Source of the DNA: a bacterium
Lineage (GTDB): Bacteria > Joyebacterota > Joyebacteria > Joyebacterales > Joyebacteraceae
Assembly: GCA_025774245.1 (NCBI GenBank)
Contig: JALGWI010000018.1
Location: forward strand, 1 to 48,511
DNA length: 48,511 nucleotides
Direction of reading: 5' to 3'
A program made the translations under genes and the position numbers. Below, one piece after another: positions 33,714 through 43,786 of this stretch; within the stretch, counting starts at the first letter, position 1, and each line of letters begins with the position of its first letter. Below the pieces are notes generated by a model. It searched no databases. It saw nothing but the letters and a program-made list of their open reading frames with translations, and had not been told where the DNA came from.

Positions 33714-35885
33714 ATGGCGGAGAGGATCGAGTTCAAGATTGTCGGGATGGACTGCGCGGAGGAGGTCGCGATTCTCCGGAGGGAGGTCGGCGGCCGCCCG
33801 GGCGTTCTCGACATGGACTTCGACGTGATCGGCGGCCGCATGACCGTCGAGTACGATCCCGACGCCGTCGCGCCCGAGGCGATCGCGGCCGCCGTCGCTT
33901 CGACCGGGATGCGGGCCGTTCCCTGGGAGGAGTGGGGGGCGGGCGAGTCGGTCTCGTTCTGGGAGGCGCACGGCCGGCTCGTGATGGCGTGCGCGAGCGC
34001 CGCGCTCCTCGCCGCCGGCCTCGTCGTGCACTGGATCGCCCACGGGAGTCTCCTCGACGCCCTCACCGGCGGGATGGGTGCCGAGGGGCACGCGTTCCCG
34101 CCGGCGTCGATCGCCCTCTGGATCGGCGCCATCCTCACCGGCGCCTGGTTCGTCGCGCCGAAGGCGCTCCTCTCCGCGAAGCGCCTGCGTCCCGACATGA
34201 ACCTCCTCATGACCGTGGCGATCGTCGGCGCCGCGGCGATCGGGGAGTGGTTCGAGGCGGGGACCGTCGCGTTCCTTTTCGCGGTGGCGCTCCTCCTCGA
34301 GCACTGGAGCGTCGGACGGGCGCGCCGCGCCGTCACGGCGCTCATGGAGCTCACCCCTGCGACCGCGCGGTACCTGTGCCCGTGCGACGGCGACGTCATG
34401 GAGAAGGAGGTCGCTGAGGTTCCCGAAGGAGCGACGATCCTCGTGCGACCCGGAGAGCGGATCCCGCTCGACGGGGTCGTCAGCGCCGGGGAGTCGACCG
34501 TCAATCAGGCCCCGATCACGGGAGAGTCGATTCCGGTGACGAAGGGGCCGGGCGACGAGGTCTTCGCCGGGACGATCAACGAGGACGGCGCGCTCGAGTT
34601 CACCGCCACGAGGATGGCGAACGACACGACGCTGGCGCGGATCATCCACATGGTGCAGGAGGCCCAGTCCAGGAGGGCCCGGGCCGAGCAGTGGGTGGAG
34701 AAGTTCGCGAGGCACTACACGCCGGTCATGATGGGCCTGGCTGCCGCCATCGCCGTCCTTCCGCCGCTCCTGACGGGCGCGTCCTGGGCGGAGTGGCTCT
34801 ATCGGGGGCTCGTCATCCTCGTGATCGCCTGCCCGTGCGCCCTCGTCATCTCGACGCCGGTGAGCGTCGTGTCGAGCCTCGCCGCCGTGGCCCGCCACGG
34901 CGTGCTCGTCAAGGGCGGCATCCATCTCGAGGCCGCGGGGCGCATCCGGGCCCTGGCGCTCGACAAGACGGGGACCCTCACCCTCGGCCAACCGGAGGTG
35001 CAGGAGATCGTGCCCATGAACGGGCACACGGCGGGTGAGCTCCTCGAGCGGGCGGCGGCCCTCGAGGCCCCGAGCGAGCACCCGCTCGCGAGGGCCATCC
35101 TCCGACGGGCCGAGGCCGAGGGCGTTCGCGTCCAGCCCGCCGCATCATTCAGGGCGGTCCGGGGGAAGGGCGCCGAGGCCACGATCGACGGCCGGAGGTT
35201 CTGGATCGGGAGCCACCGGCTGATGCTGGAGGAGCACCAGGAGACCCCCGAGATCAGCGCGCTCGCGCTCGCGCTCGAGGACGCCGGCCACTCCGTGGTC
35301 GCCATCGGCAACGACCAGCACGTCTGCGGACTCCTGAGCGTCGCCGATGGCGTCCGCGAACGGGCCTCCGAGGCGCTCGGCGAGCTCAGGCGGCTCGGCG
35401 TCGCGAAGATCGTCATGCTCACCGGCGACAACGAGGGCACCGCCGCGGCCGTGGCCGCCGCCACGGGCGTCGACGAGTTCCGCTCGGAGCTCATGCCCGA
35501 GGACAAGGTCGCCGCCGTCGAGTCGCTCGTCGCGGAGTTCGGCGACGTGGCGATGGTGGGTGACGGGGTGAACGACGCTCCCGCGATGGCCGTCGCGACG
35601 CTCGGTATCGCGATGGGCGCGATCGGCACCGACGCGGCGATCGAGACCGCGGACGTCGCTCTCATGTCGGACGACCTGACGAAGCTCCCGCTTCTGATCC
35701 GGCACTCCCGCCGCACGCTCGCCGTCATCAAACAGAACGTCGTGTTCGCCCTCGGCCTCAAGCTCGCGTTCATCCTGCTGGCCCTCGGCGGACTCGCGAC
35801 GCTCTGGATGGCGATCGCCGCCGACATGGGCGCGTCGCTCCTCGTGATCGCGAACGCGCTCCGGCTCCTCCGCGTGCGCGAGTAG
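33714..35885 (+). CDS. Heavy-metal P1B-type ATPase, Zn/Cd/Pb-exporter-like
   Basis: A 723-residue pump. The N-terminal HMA-like domain (1-70) has GMDCAEEV, one Cys instead of the usual Cys-x-x-Cys. Membrane and actuator domains follow (VNQAPITGESIPVTKG), then CPC at 373-375 in transmembrane helix 6, phosphorylation site D417-KTGT, nucleotide site SEHPLA, and TGDNEGTA/GDGVNDAPA. Near the end, FALGLKLAF and ADMGASLLVI carry the Lys and Asp that mark P1B-2 (Zn2+/Cd2+/Pb2+) transporters and argue against a copper pump. It exports soft divalent metals from the cytoplasm. No metalloregulator lies beside it. Confidence 0.93.
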   Translation: MAERIEFKIVGMDCAEEVAILRREVGGRPGVLDMDFDVIGGRMTVEYDPDAVAPEAIAAAVASTGMRAVPWEEWGAGESVSFWEAHGRLVMACASAALLAAGLVVHWIAHGSLLDALTGGMGAEGHAFPPASIALWIGAILTGAWFVAPKALLSAKRLRPDMNLLMTVAIVGAAAIGEWFEAGTVAFLFAVALLLEHWSVGRARRAVTALMELTPATARYLCPCDGDVMEKEVAEVPEGATILVRPGERIPLDGVVSAGESTVNQAPITGESIPVTKGPGDEVFAGTINEDGALEFTATRMANDTTLARIIHMVQEAQSRRARAEQWVEKFARHYTPVMMGLAAAIAVLPPLLTGASWAEWLYRGLVILVIACPCALVISTPVSVVSSLAAVARHGVLVKGGIHLEAAGRIRALALDKTGTLTLGQPEVQEIVPMNGHTAGELLERAAALEAPSEHPLARAILRRAEAEGVRVQPAASFRAVRGKGAEATIDGRRFWIGSHRLMLEEHQETPEISALALALEDAGHSVVAIGNDQHVCGLLSVADGVRERASEALGELRRLGVAKIVMLTGDNEGTAAAVAAATGVDEFRSELMPEDKVAAVESLVAEFGDVAMVGDGVNDAPAMAVATLGIAMGAIGTDAAIETADVALMSDDLTKLPLLIRHSRRTLAVIKQNVVFALGLKLAFILLALGGLATLWMAIAADMGASLLVIANALRLLRVRE

Positions 35886-35963
35886 CGTCCGCGGGCGGTC
35901 GGCGCGGCTCCGACCACCGGTCCGCACGGTCCCGTCCTCTCCCGACACTCGACCTTCCAGTCA

Positions 35964-36002
35964 CGCCCGCGTCCCGACTAGGGAACCGGGCGTTCTCTTT
36001 GT
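35964..36002 (+). terminator. Terminator after the P1B ATPase gene
   Basis: CGCCCG pairs with CGGGCG with an inner TCCC/GGGA stem, followed by TTCTCTTTGT. The region from here to 36150 is GC-rich with a repeated CGGGCGCTCCC and no gene I can support. Confidence 0.6.
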
Positions 36003-36154
36003 TCCGCTCGTCAAGATCGAGCCGCGGAGGATCCCGCGGGCGCTCCCCCGGGCGCTCCCGCAGGTGGGGGAGGGCCCGACGGTCGCGCCCCGGCGCGTGG
36101 GAACTCGTCCCACCAGAAATCTCCCGTACTTCCGGCCGCTTCTCACATTTTCGC

Positions 36155-36184
36155 TTGACAGTTCCGCGCCGGTGGGACTAGACT
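36155..36184 (+). promoter_or_regulatory. Promoter of the dcw (division and cell wall) cluster
   Basis: A perfect TTGACA (36155-36160), 18-base spacer, TAGACT (36179-36184). Transcription should start near 36191, at the edge of the MraZ boxes. Confidence 0.65.
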
Positions 36185-36193
36185 CCCGCGAAA

Positions 36194-36217
36194 TGGGTTC
36201 AAGTGGGAGGAAGTGGG
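36194..36217 (+). promoter_or_regulatory. MraZ box: three TGGG repeats at 10-bp spacing
   Basis: TGGG begins at 36194, 36204 and 36214, exactly one helical turn apart, with a further TGGG at 36173 inside the promoter spacer. MraZ is known to bind TGGGN repeats with this spacing upstream of its own gene, so this is probably the autoregulatory operator. Confidence 0.75.
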
Positions 36218-36241
36218 AAACAGCACCTGAGCGGAGCGTTC

Positions 36242-36805
36242 ATGGCCTCCTTTCTCGGTACTCACCGTCACACCATTGACTCCAAGGGACGCCTCTCCAT
36301 CCCTTCCAAGTTCCGGAAGGCGACGGGGGAGGTGTTCGTCGTGACGCGAGGTCTCGACGGCTGCCTCTTCCTCTATCCGAAGGACGAGTGGGGGCGCCTG
36401 GAGGAGAAACTCCGCAGCCTCGAGTGGACCGAGGACGATCCGCGTTACTTCACCAGAGAGATCGCAGCGTTCGCGAGCGAGGTGACCGTCGACGGACACG
36501 GCCGCGTCGTGATCCCGCAGGAGCTGAGGGACCTCGTCGAGATCGAGATCGAGGTCCTCGTGATCGGCGCGTTCGAGAGGATCGAGCTCTGGGATCCCGA
36601 CAACTACCGCGTGTACCGCGAAGGCTACGCGCACTCGCTCGAGCAGGCCTCCGCCCGTCTCTACGGCAAGACGCCTTCGGCGGAGGTCGACAGGAAGTCC
36701 GGAACGAAGCGCAAGGCCAAGCCCGCACGCAAGACCACGGCGAAGCGCAAGGCGCCGGCCCGCGGGGTGAAGGCCAAGAGGACGAAGGGGAAGAAGGGGC
36801 GATGA
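36242..36805 (+). CDS. mraZ: Transcriptional regulator MraZ with a basic histone-like tail
   Basis: The start at 36242 gives the standard MASFLGTHRHTIDSKGRLS opening; an upstream in-frame GTG at 36203 would run through the operator. The two SpoVT/AbrB-like halves are present: DSKGRLSIPSKFR (about residue 12) and DGHGRVVIPQELRD (about 84). The family is normally about 145 residues long. Here about 40 more follow (from PSAEVDRK), half of them Lys or Arg in patterns such as KRKAKPARKTTAKRKAPA, resembling histone H1/HU-type tails. The core should be the DNA-binding regulator of the dcw cluster; the tail may add nonspecific DNA affinity. Its stop overlaps the next start (ATGA at 36802). Confidence 0.95.
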   Translation: MASFLGTHRHTIDSKGRLSIPSKFRKATGEVFVVTRGLDGCLFLYPKDEWGRLEEKLRSLEWTEDDPRYFTREIAAFASEVTVDGHGRVVIPQELRDLVEIEIEVLVIGAFERIELWDPDNYRVYREGYAHSLEQASARLYGKTPSAEVDRKSGTKRKAKPARKTTAKRKAPARGVKAKRTKGKKGR

Positions 36806-37161
36806 CGATCCATTCGAGCTACATCGACGGGGGAGCGGTGCTCTTCATGGCCGGCAGCATGCGAGGGACCGACTTCTCGCAGCTTCACCGCGAGCTCGTC
36901 GAGCTCCTCCGGACCAGGAGGAGCAACATCGTGCTGGACTTCCGGGGCGTCGACCACGTGAGCTACCGCGACGCCCACGAGCTCGCCCGCGAGTTCGATC
37001 TCGTCCGTTCGTACCAGGGGGATTTGAAGGTGGCCGGGCTGTCGCCCTACGTCAGGAATATCCTGGCGGCGGCGGGGCTCTACGGCTTCCTTGAGACGGA
37101 TACACTCGATTCGGATGGTGTTCACAGGCCGGGACCCGCACGCGTGCCGCGCGCGAGCTGA
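36802..37161 (+). CDS. STAS-domain protein inside the dcw cluster
   Basis: A 119-residue single-domain protein. Residues about 8-100 fit the STAS (anti-anti-sigma factor antagonist) fold: alternating strands and helices, with VLDFRGVDHVSYRDAHEL at the site where partner-switch proteins carry their conserved Asp-Ser-Ser-Gly. By my alignment the Ser that is normally phosphorylated is not conserved, so control by a Ser kinase is doubtful. The ATG overlaps the mraZ stop, so the two are translated together. An STAS gene between mraZ and rsmH is not part of the usual dcw order. Its partner is unknown. Confidence 0.68.
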   Translation: MTIHSSYIDGGAVLFMAGSMRGTDFSQLHRELVELLRTRRSNIVLDFRGVDHVSYRDAHELAREFDLVRSYQGDLKVAGLSPYVRNILAAAGLYGFLETDTLDSDGVHRPGPARVPRAS

Positions 37162-37233
37162 CCGCACCCCGGTTCGTTGCGAATCGATCGCGACCTGTCG
37201 TACCGCGTACCGCGAAACAACGCAAAGACTGAT

Positions 37234-38172
37234 ATGGATACCGGACACCTGCCGGTGATGGCTGCCGAGGTGATCGAGTTCCTCGTGACTCGCACCGACG
37301 GCGACTTCGTCGATTGCACGATGGGTTCTGGCGGCCACGCTCACCGGATTCTGCTCAACGCGCCGGGCGGCAGGTTGCTCGGGATCGACGTCGACGGGTC
37401 GGCGTTCGAGCAGGCCGAGGCGAGGCTGAGCGAATTCGGCGAGAGATTCGAGCTCACCATGGGCAATTTCGCAGAACTCACATCGATAGCGCGCGAGCAC
37501 GGCTTCGAGCACGCCGATGGTGTCCTGTTCGACCTCGGCTTCTCGTCCCGCCAGCTCGACGATCCCGCCAGGGGGCTGAGCTTCACGACGAGCGGTCCGA
37601 TCGACATGCGGCTCGACCAGACGACGGGCGAGACGGCGCGCCAGCTCATCGCCCGGTCGAACGAGCGGGAGCTCTCCCGCGTCCTCTTCGAGTTCGGGGA
37701 GGAGCGGCGGGCCCACCCGATCGCGCGGTCGATCATCGAGTCCCGCGACCGCGGGAGGCTCGAGACGACGCACGACCTCGCCGCCGCGATCCTGGCGACG
37801 AAGCCGAGCCGGAGGCAGAAGACGCTCGCGAGGTGTTTCATGGCGCTCCGGATCGCCGTCAACGACGAGCTCGAGAGCCTCAGGAGGGGACTCGAGGAGG
37901 CCGTCGAGCTTCTGCGGCCCGGCGGGCGGCTCGTGGCCATCTCGTACCACTCGCTCGAGGACACCATCGTGAAGCGCCACTTCGTGAGGTGCGAGAAGCC
38001 GTGCACCTGCCCGAGGGAGATCCCCGAGTGCGCGTGCGGCAGGAAACCGACGCTCCGGATCATCACGCGGAGGATCGTGAGGCCCAAGGAGTCCGAGGTC
38101 GCCGCGAACCCGAGAGCGCGATCCGCGAAGCTCAGGGTCGCGGAGAAGCTGGGGCCAGGGGAGGAGCCGTGA
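37234..38172 (+). CDS. rsmH: 16S rRNA m4C1402 methyltransferase RsmH
   Basis: RsmH methylates C1402 of 16S rRNA using SAM. The protein has HLPVMAAEVIEFL at the start, FVDCTMGSGGHAHRIL (SAM motif I), DGVLFDLGFSSRQLDD, RGLSFTTSGPIDMRLDQ and the C-terminal YHSLEDTIVKRHF with a Cys-rich CTCPREIPECACG segment. The ATG at 37234 places the family's conserved N-terminus correctly and gives 312 residues. A TTG at 37177 in frame has no ribosome binding site; the SD for 37234 is also weak. The stop overlaps the ftsL GTG (GTGA). Confidence 0.95.
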   Translation: MDTGHLPVMAAEVIEFLVTRTDGDFVDCTMGSGGHAHRILLNAPGGRLLGIDVDGSAFEQAEARLSEFGERFELTMGNFAELTSIAREHGFEHADGVLFDLGFSSRQLDDPARGLSFTTSGPIDMRLDQTTGETARQLIARSNERELSRVLFEFGEERRAHPIARSIIESRDRGRLETTHDLAAAILATKPSRRQKTLARCFMALRIAVNDELESLRRGLEEAVELLRPGGRLVAISYHSLEDTIVKRHFVRCEKPCTCPREIPECACGRKPTLRIITRRIVRPKESEVAANPRARSAKLRVAEKLGPGEEP

Positions 38173-38552
38173 AGCGTTCCGGCCGCATGAGACGACTAAC
38201 GGAAGGGCTCGCGGGATCGGCCCACACGCGGGGATTCGTCCTCTGGGTGGCCGCGCTCGTGACCGGGATCCTCTGTGTCTGGCAGCACGTCTACGCGATT
38301 CACCTCGCCGCGCACATCGAGGAGCAGCGCATCGTGAAGGAGGAGCTGGAGACACAGATCGGTTTCCTCCGCGTCGAGTGCGCCGAGCTTTCGAGCAGGG
38401 AGCGCATCGAGACGATCGCGGTGGAGGAGCTCGGGATGCGGCACCCGAGGAGCAAGGAGATCGTCCGCCTGGGGGCGGAACGCGAGTCCCCCGAGGCGTA
38501 CGAGCGCGACGAGTTCGTGGGGAGGGGAGACGATGGCCGGACGGACGGCTAA
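38169..38552 (+). CDS. ftsL: Cell division protein FtsL
   Basis: A 127-residue bitopic protein. A short basic cytoplasmic tail is followed by a membrane helix (about residues 24-43, VLWVAALVTGILCVWQHVYA), a periplasmic leucine-zipper-like stretch (EEQRIVKEELETQIGFLRVECAEL split at heptads) and an acidic tail. Size, topology and position between rsmH and ftsI match FtsL, which joins FtsQ and FtsB in the divisome; sequence identity alone would not prove it. The GTG start overlaps the rsmH stop, and its 3' end overlaps ftsI by 20 bases. Confidence 0.8.
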   Translation: MKRSGRMRRLTEGLAGSAHTRGFVLWVAALVTGILCVWQHVYAIHLAAHIEEQRIVKEELETQIGFLRVECAELSSRERIETIAVEELGMRHPRSKEIVRLGAERESPEAYERDEFVGRGDDGRTDG

Positions 38553-40758
38553 GCGTAAGGCCGGAGGAAGCGTACACGCCCGGCGCCTGAGGGTGGCGCT
38601 CGTGAGCGGGATCGCGATCTGGATGTTCATCGTCGGGAGGCTCGCGATGATCCAGATCGTGCACTCGCCCCGGCTGGCAGAGCGCGCTACCGACCAGCAG
38701 GTCACCGAGGTCGTGATCTCGGCGGACCGCGGGACGATCTACGACCGCAACATGGTTCCGCTGACCAACAACCTCACGGTCAAGTCGGTCTGCGCGTACC
38801 CGAAGAAGATCGAATCGGCGCACACGGTCGCCCACGCGCTCGCCAGGGTGCTCGGCGGGAGCTACCGGGACTACCTCCCGAAGCTCACGCACAACGGGAA
38901 CTTCTCCTGGATCAAGCGGCAGATTCCGCCGGACGTCGCCACGAGGCTCGCTGCGCTCGACCTCCCGGGGATCGGTTTCCTGACGGAGAGCAAGCGCGTC
39001 TACCCGTTCGGGAAGATCGGCGGACAGGTCATCGGGATGACCGACGTCGACGGGAACGGGCTCTCCGGCATCGAGCTTCAGCTGGATGAGGAACTCACCG
39101 GCGCGACCGAGACGGTCGTTCACCTTCTCGACTGCACGAGGAGGCAGACGCCGGCTCCGGCCTGCACGATGATCGAGCCGCGCGACGGGGCGTCGGTCGT
39201 TCTCACGATCGACATCCGACTCCAGGAGATCGCGGAGGTCGAGCTCGAGCGCGGCGTCCGGGAGCACGAGGCGAAGACCGGGATGGTGGTCATCCAGGAT
39301 CCGAAGACCGGGGAGATCCTCGCGATGGCGAGCTGGCCGTCGTTCGATCCGAACTGCCCCCAGCGCTACTCGACCGAGAGCCAGAAGAACCGGGTCCTGA
39401 CCGACCAGTTCGAGCCGGGATCGACGTTCAAGCTGATCACCGCGGCCGCTGCCCTCCAGACCGGCGCAGCCGACAGGACGTGCGTCTACCATGCGGGTCG
39501 CGGCAAGGCCCGCCTCGGGCCCTGTACGATCCACGACGTGAAGAAATACGGGTGGCTGCCGTTCGACCTCGCCTACGCGAAGTCGAGCAACGTCTGCTTC
39601 GCGCAGATCGGGAAGGCCGTGGGGGGGGTTCTACTCTACGCGATCGCGCGGGACTTCGGGTTCGGCTGCCTCACGGGCATCGGGCTCCCGGGCGAGGTGC
39701 GCGGGGTGCTCCGCGAGCCGGACGAGTGGAGCAGGCGCTCGGTCTACACGATCGCGATCGGGCAGGAGGTCGCCGTCACGGCCGTGCAGCTCATCGGGGC
39801 GTACAGCGCGATCGCCAACGGCGGCTACCTCATGGACCCGCGGATCACGAAGGCCCTGATCGCCGACGACGGGAAGGTCCTCGAGGAGACGAGACCGAGC
39901 GTCGTGCGGCAGGTCGTCGACCAGCGGGTCGCCGCCTCGATGCGCGAGCTCCTCCGCCTCGTCACCGTCTGCGGGACGGGCAAGCAGGCGCAGGTGGACG
40001 AGGTCGCGGTCAGCGGCAAGACGGGCACGGCCCAGAAGGTCCAGGTCGGGAAGCGCGGGTACGATCCGACCAAGTGGATCGGCTCGTTCGTCGGCATGGC
40101 TCCCGCGGACGATCCTGAGATCGTCTGCCTCGTCGTGATCGACGAGCCGAAGGGGAGGGGGCTCGGGGGCGTGGTCGCCGCGCCGGTCTTCTCGCGGATC
40201 GTGCAGCGGATCGTGCGCGGTCCCGGGTACGGGTACGTGCTCTCGAACGGCGACCGGTCGGAAGGTGTCGACGGAGCGCCCGACCTCCACGCGGACGCTG
40301 GAGGGGGCGGCGGCAGCAGGGAGCCCGGCCCGTTCGACGCGTCGGCCGCCTCGCCCTCGTCGGCCGACCAGACGGGGAGCGCGACCGACGTCGTCCACGC
40401 CCACCAGGCCGGCGGGAACGGCGGACGCGGCAGGTCGAGCGAGGCGACGTCTGACGTGGCGACGTCTGACGTGGCGTCGGCTGGCGCGGCGTCGGCTCGC
40501 GCGGCTTCCGAAGAGGACGCCAGGTCGTGGGCCGGCGGCGTCCCGCTCGATGTACTGCTGCCGGCAACGACGGACGAGGAGACGGTCGAGGTACCGGACC
40601 TCCGCGGACTGAGCGTGAGACTCGCGCGGAGGACGGCCTCGGCGAAGGGGTTGCTGGTCTCGTTCGACGGGACCGGGACGGTCGGGAGCCAGTCGCTCCG
40701 GGCCGGAAGCACGGCGAGGCCGGGCGACAGGATGACGGCGACGTGCGCAACGCGATGA
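38533..40758 (+). CDS. ftsI: Septal peptidoglycan transpeptidase (FtsI/PBP class B) with C-terminal PASTA domain
   Basis: A 741-residue class B penicillin-binding protein. An N-terminal membrane anchor (about 21-43) is followed by the dimerisation domain (about 60-215) with SADRGTIYDRN, then the transpeptidase domain with STFK (S297-K300), SSN (351-353) and KTGT (496-499). After about residue 575 comes a long Ala/Ser/Gly-rich linker (about 580-680) containing a 15-bp tandem repeat, then one PASTA domain (VEVPDLRGLSVRLARR onward, about 685-741). It crosslinks septal peptidoglycan with FtsW. PASTA tails on division transpeptidases occur in several phyla; the linker here is unusually long. Confidence 0.93.
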   Translation: MAGRTAKRKAGGSVHARRLRVALVSGIAIWMFIVGRLAMIQIVHSPRLAERATDQQVTEVVISADRGTIYDRNMVPLTNNLTVKSVCAYPKKIESAHTVAHALARVLGGSYRDYLPKLTHNGNFSWIKRQIPPDVATRLAALDLPGIGFLTESKRVYPFGKIGGQVIGMTDVDGNGLSGIELQLDEELTGATETVVHLLDCTRRQTPAPACTMIEPRDGASVVLTIDIRLQEIAEVELERGVREHEAKTGMVVIQDPKTGEILAMASWPSFDPNCPQRYSTESQKNRVLTDQFEPGSTFKLITAAAALQTGAADRTCVYHAGRGKARLGPCTIHDVKKYGWLPFDLAYAKSSNVCFAQIGKAVGGVLLYAIARDFGFGCLTGIGLPGEVRGVLREPDEWSRRSVYTIAIGQEVAVTAVQLIGAYSAIANGGYLMDPRITKALIADDGKVLEETRPSVVRQVVDQRVAASMRELLRLVTVCGTGKQAQVDEVAVSGKTGTAQKVQVGKRGYDPTKWIGSFVGMAPADDPEIVCLVVIDEPKGRGLGGVVAAPVFSRIVQRIVRGPGYGYVLSNGDRSEGVDGAPDLHADAGGGGGSREPGPFDASAASPSSADQTGSATDVVHAHQAGGNGGRGRSSEATSDVATSDVASAGAASARAASEEDARSWAGGVPLDVLLPATTDEETVEVPDLRGLSVRLARRTASAKGLLVSFDGTGTVGSQSLRAGSTARPGDRMTATCATR
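40444..40503 (+). repeat. 15-bp tandem repeat x4 inside the ftsI linker
   Basis: Two identical units GCGACGTCTGACGTG (40444-40458, 40459-40473) and two diverged units GCGTCGGCTNGCGCG (40474-40488, 40489-40503), all in codon phase. They encode ATSDV twice, then ASAGA and ASARA. Confidence 0.9.
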
Positions 40759-40775
40759 GGACGGTGGAGAACACC

Positions 40776-42360
<1,585 letters not shown>

Positions 42361-42383
<23 letters not shown>

Positions 42384-43749
42384 CATGGCGGCTGCGCTCG
42401 GAATGCCCACCGGAGGACTGTCCGGGATCGACGTCGGAGGCGTGTCGACCGACTCGAGGACGGTCGCCGAGGGTGACCTCTTCGTGGCGATCGAGGGAGA
42501 GCGCTTCGACGGGCACCGCTTCGTAGCGGACGCCTTCGCGAAGGGCGCGGCGGCGGCGGTCGTGTCGTCGAGCGCGGACGTCGTCGGAGCCGCGGGTCCG
42601 CTCCTCGCCGTCGACGACACGGTCGACGCCCTCCTGGACCTCTCGGCCTGGTACCGCTCCCGACTCGACCTCGCGGTCGTCGCGGTGACGGGCACGAACG
42701 GCAAGACCACCACGAAGGACATGACGGCGGCGGCGCTCTCGACGGGGATGAGCACGGTGAAGACGGACGGCAACTACAACAACCACATCGGCGTCCCGCT
42801 GACGCTCTTCCGGATCGACCGCTGCCACGAAGCTGCCGTCGTCGAGATCGGCATGAACCACCCCGGGGAGGTGACGAGGCTGGCGGGGGCGGCGCACCCC
42901 TCGGTCGCCGTCATCACGAACGTCGCGGAGGCGCACCTCGAGACGATGGGGAGCGTCGAGGCGATCGCGGAGGCGAAGGGCGAGATTCTCGATGCCCTTC
43001 CGGCCGACGGGGTATCCGTTCTGAACGCGGACGACCCGCTCGTGATGACCCAGGCCGGGCGCGCCCCGTTCAGGGTCGTCACGTTCGGGCTCACCGAGAG
43101 GGCCGACGTGCGGGCGGTCGGGATCGAGGAGGGGGAGGGGCGCGTGTCCTTCAACGTGATCGTCGACGGCGGGGAGCCGGTCGGGATCGAACTTCCGGTT
43201 CCCGGACGGCACAACGTGTCGAACGCGCTCGCGGCGATCGCCGTCGCCCGCGTCCTCGGAATCGACGCGCGGTCGGCGGCGGAGGGTCTGGCCGAGTTCG
43301 AGCCGAGCCCGATGCGCATGAAGCTCGTCCAGATCGGTTCCTGGACCGTCTTGAACGATGCATACAACGCGAACCCCGGGTCGGTCGTTGCCGCCCTCAA
43401 GACCCTGGTCGAGGTCGGCCGTGGTCGGACGACGGCGGCGGCGCTCGGGGACATGCTGGAGATGGGACGCCGGAGTGAGGAGACGCACCGCGAGGTGGGA
43501 GCCGCGGCGGCGGAGCTCGGCGTCGACTACCTGTTCCTCTTCGGGCGGGAGGTCGAGGCGCTCCGCGACGGAGCGCTCGACGCGGGCATGCCGCCCGAGA
43601 GGGTAGAGGTGTTCGAAAACAAGGACGACCTCGTCCAGACCGCAGGGCCGCGGCTCGGTGACGACGCCGTCCTTCTGGTGAAGGGGTCGCGCGGAATGCG
43701 CATGGAGGAAGTGGTTGAGTTGCTGACGATGGAGGCGCCCGCCTCCTGA
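42361..43749 (+). CDS. murF: UDP-MurNAc-tripeptide:D-Ala-D-Ala ligase MurF
   Basis: 462 residues. The MurF N-terminal domain has the family phrase DSRTVAEGDLFVAIEGERFDGH. The ATP site VTGTNGKTTTKDM is at about 112-124, then NYNNHIGVPLTLF, EIGMNHPGEV and NVAEAHLETMGS. The C-terminal domain has LNDAYNANPGSV. MurF adds D-Ala-D-Ala to complete UDP-MurNAc-pentapeptide. The ATG lies inside the end of murE (23-base overlap), which suggests translational coupling. Confidence 0.96.
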
Positions 43750-43786
43750 CCAGTGGGAGCTTGCACTCCCCTTCGGAAGGGCTGTT

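Noticed and set aside
36203-36241. Upstream GTG start for mraZ
   Set aside because: It would place the coding region over the MraZ boxes and add residues not seen in the family; the standard MASFLG start follows at 36242.
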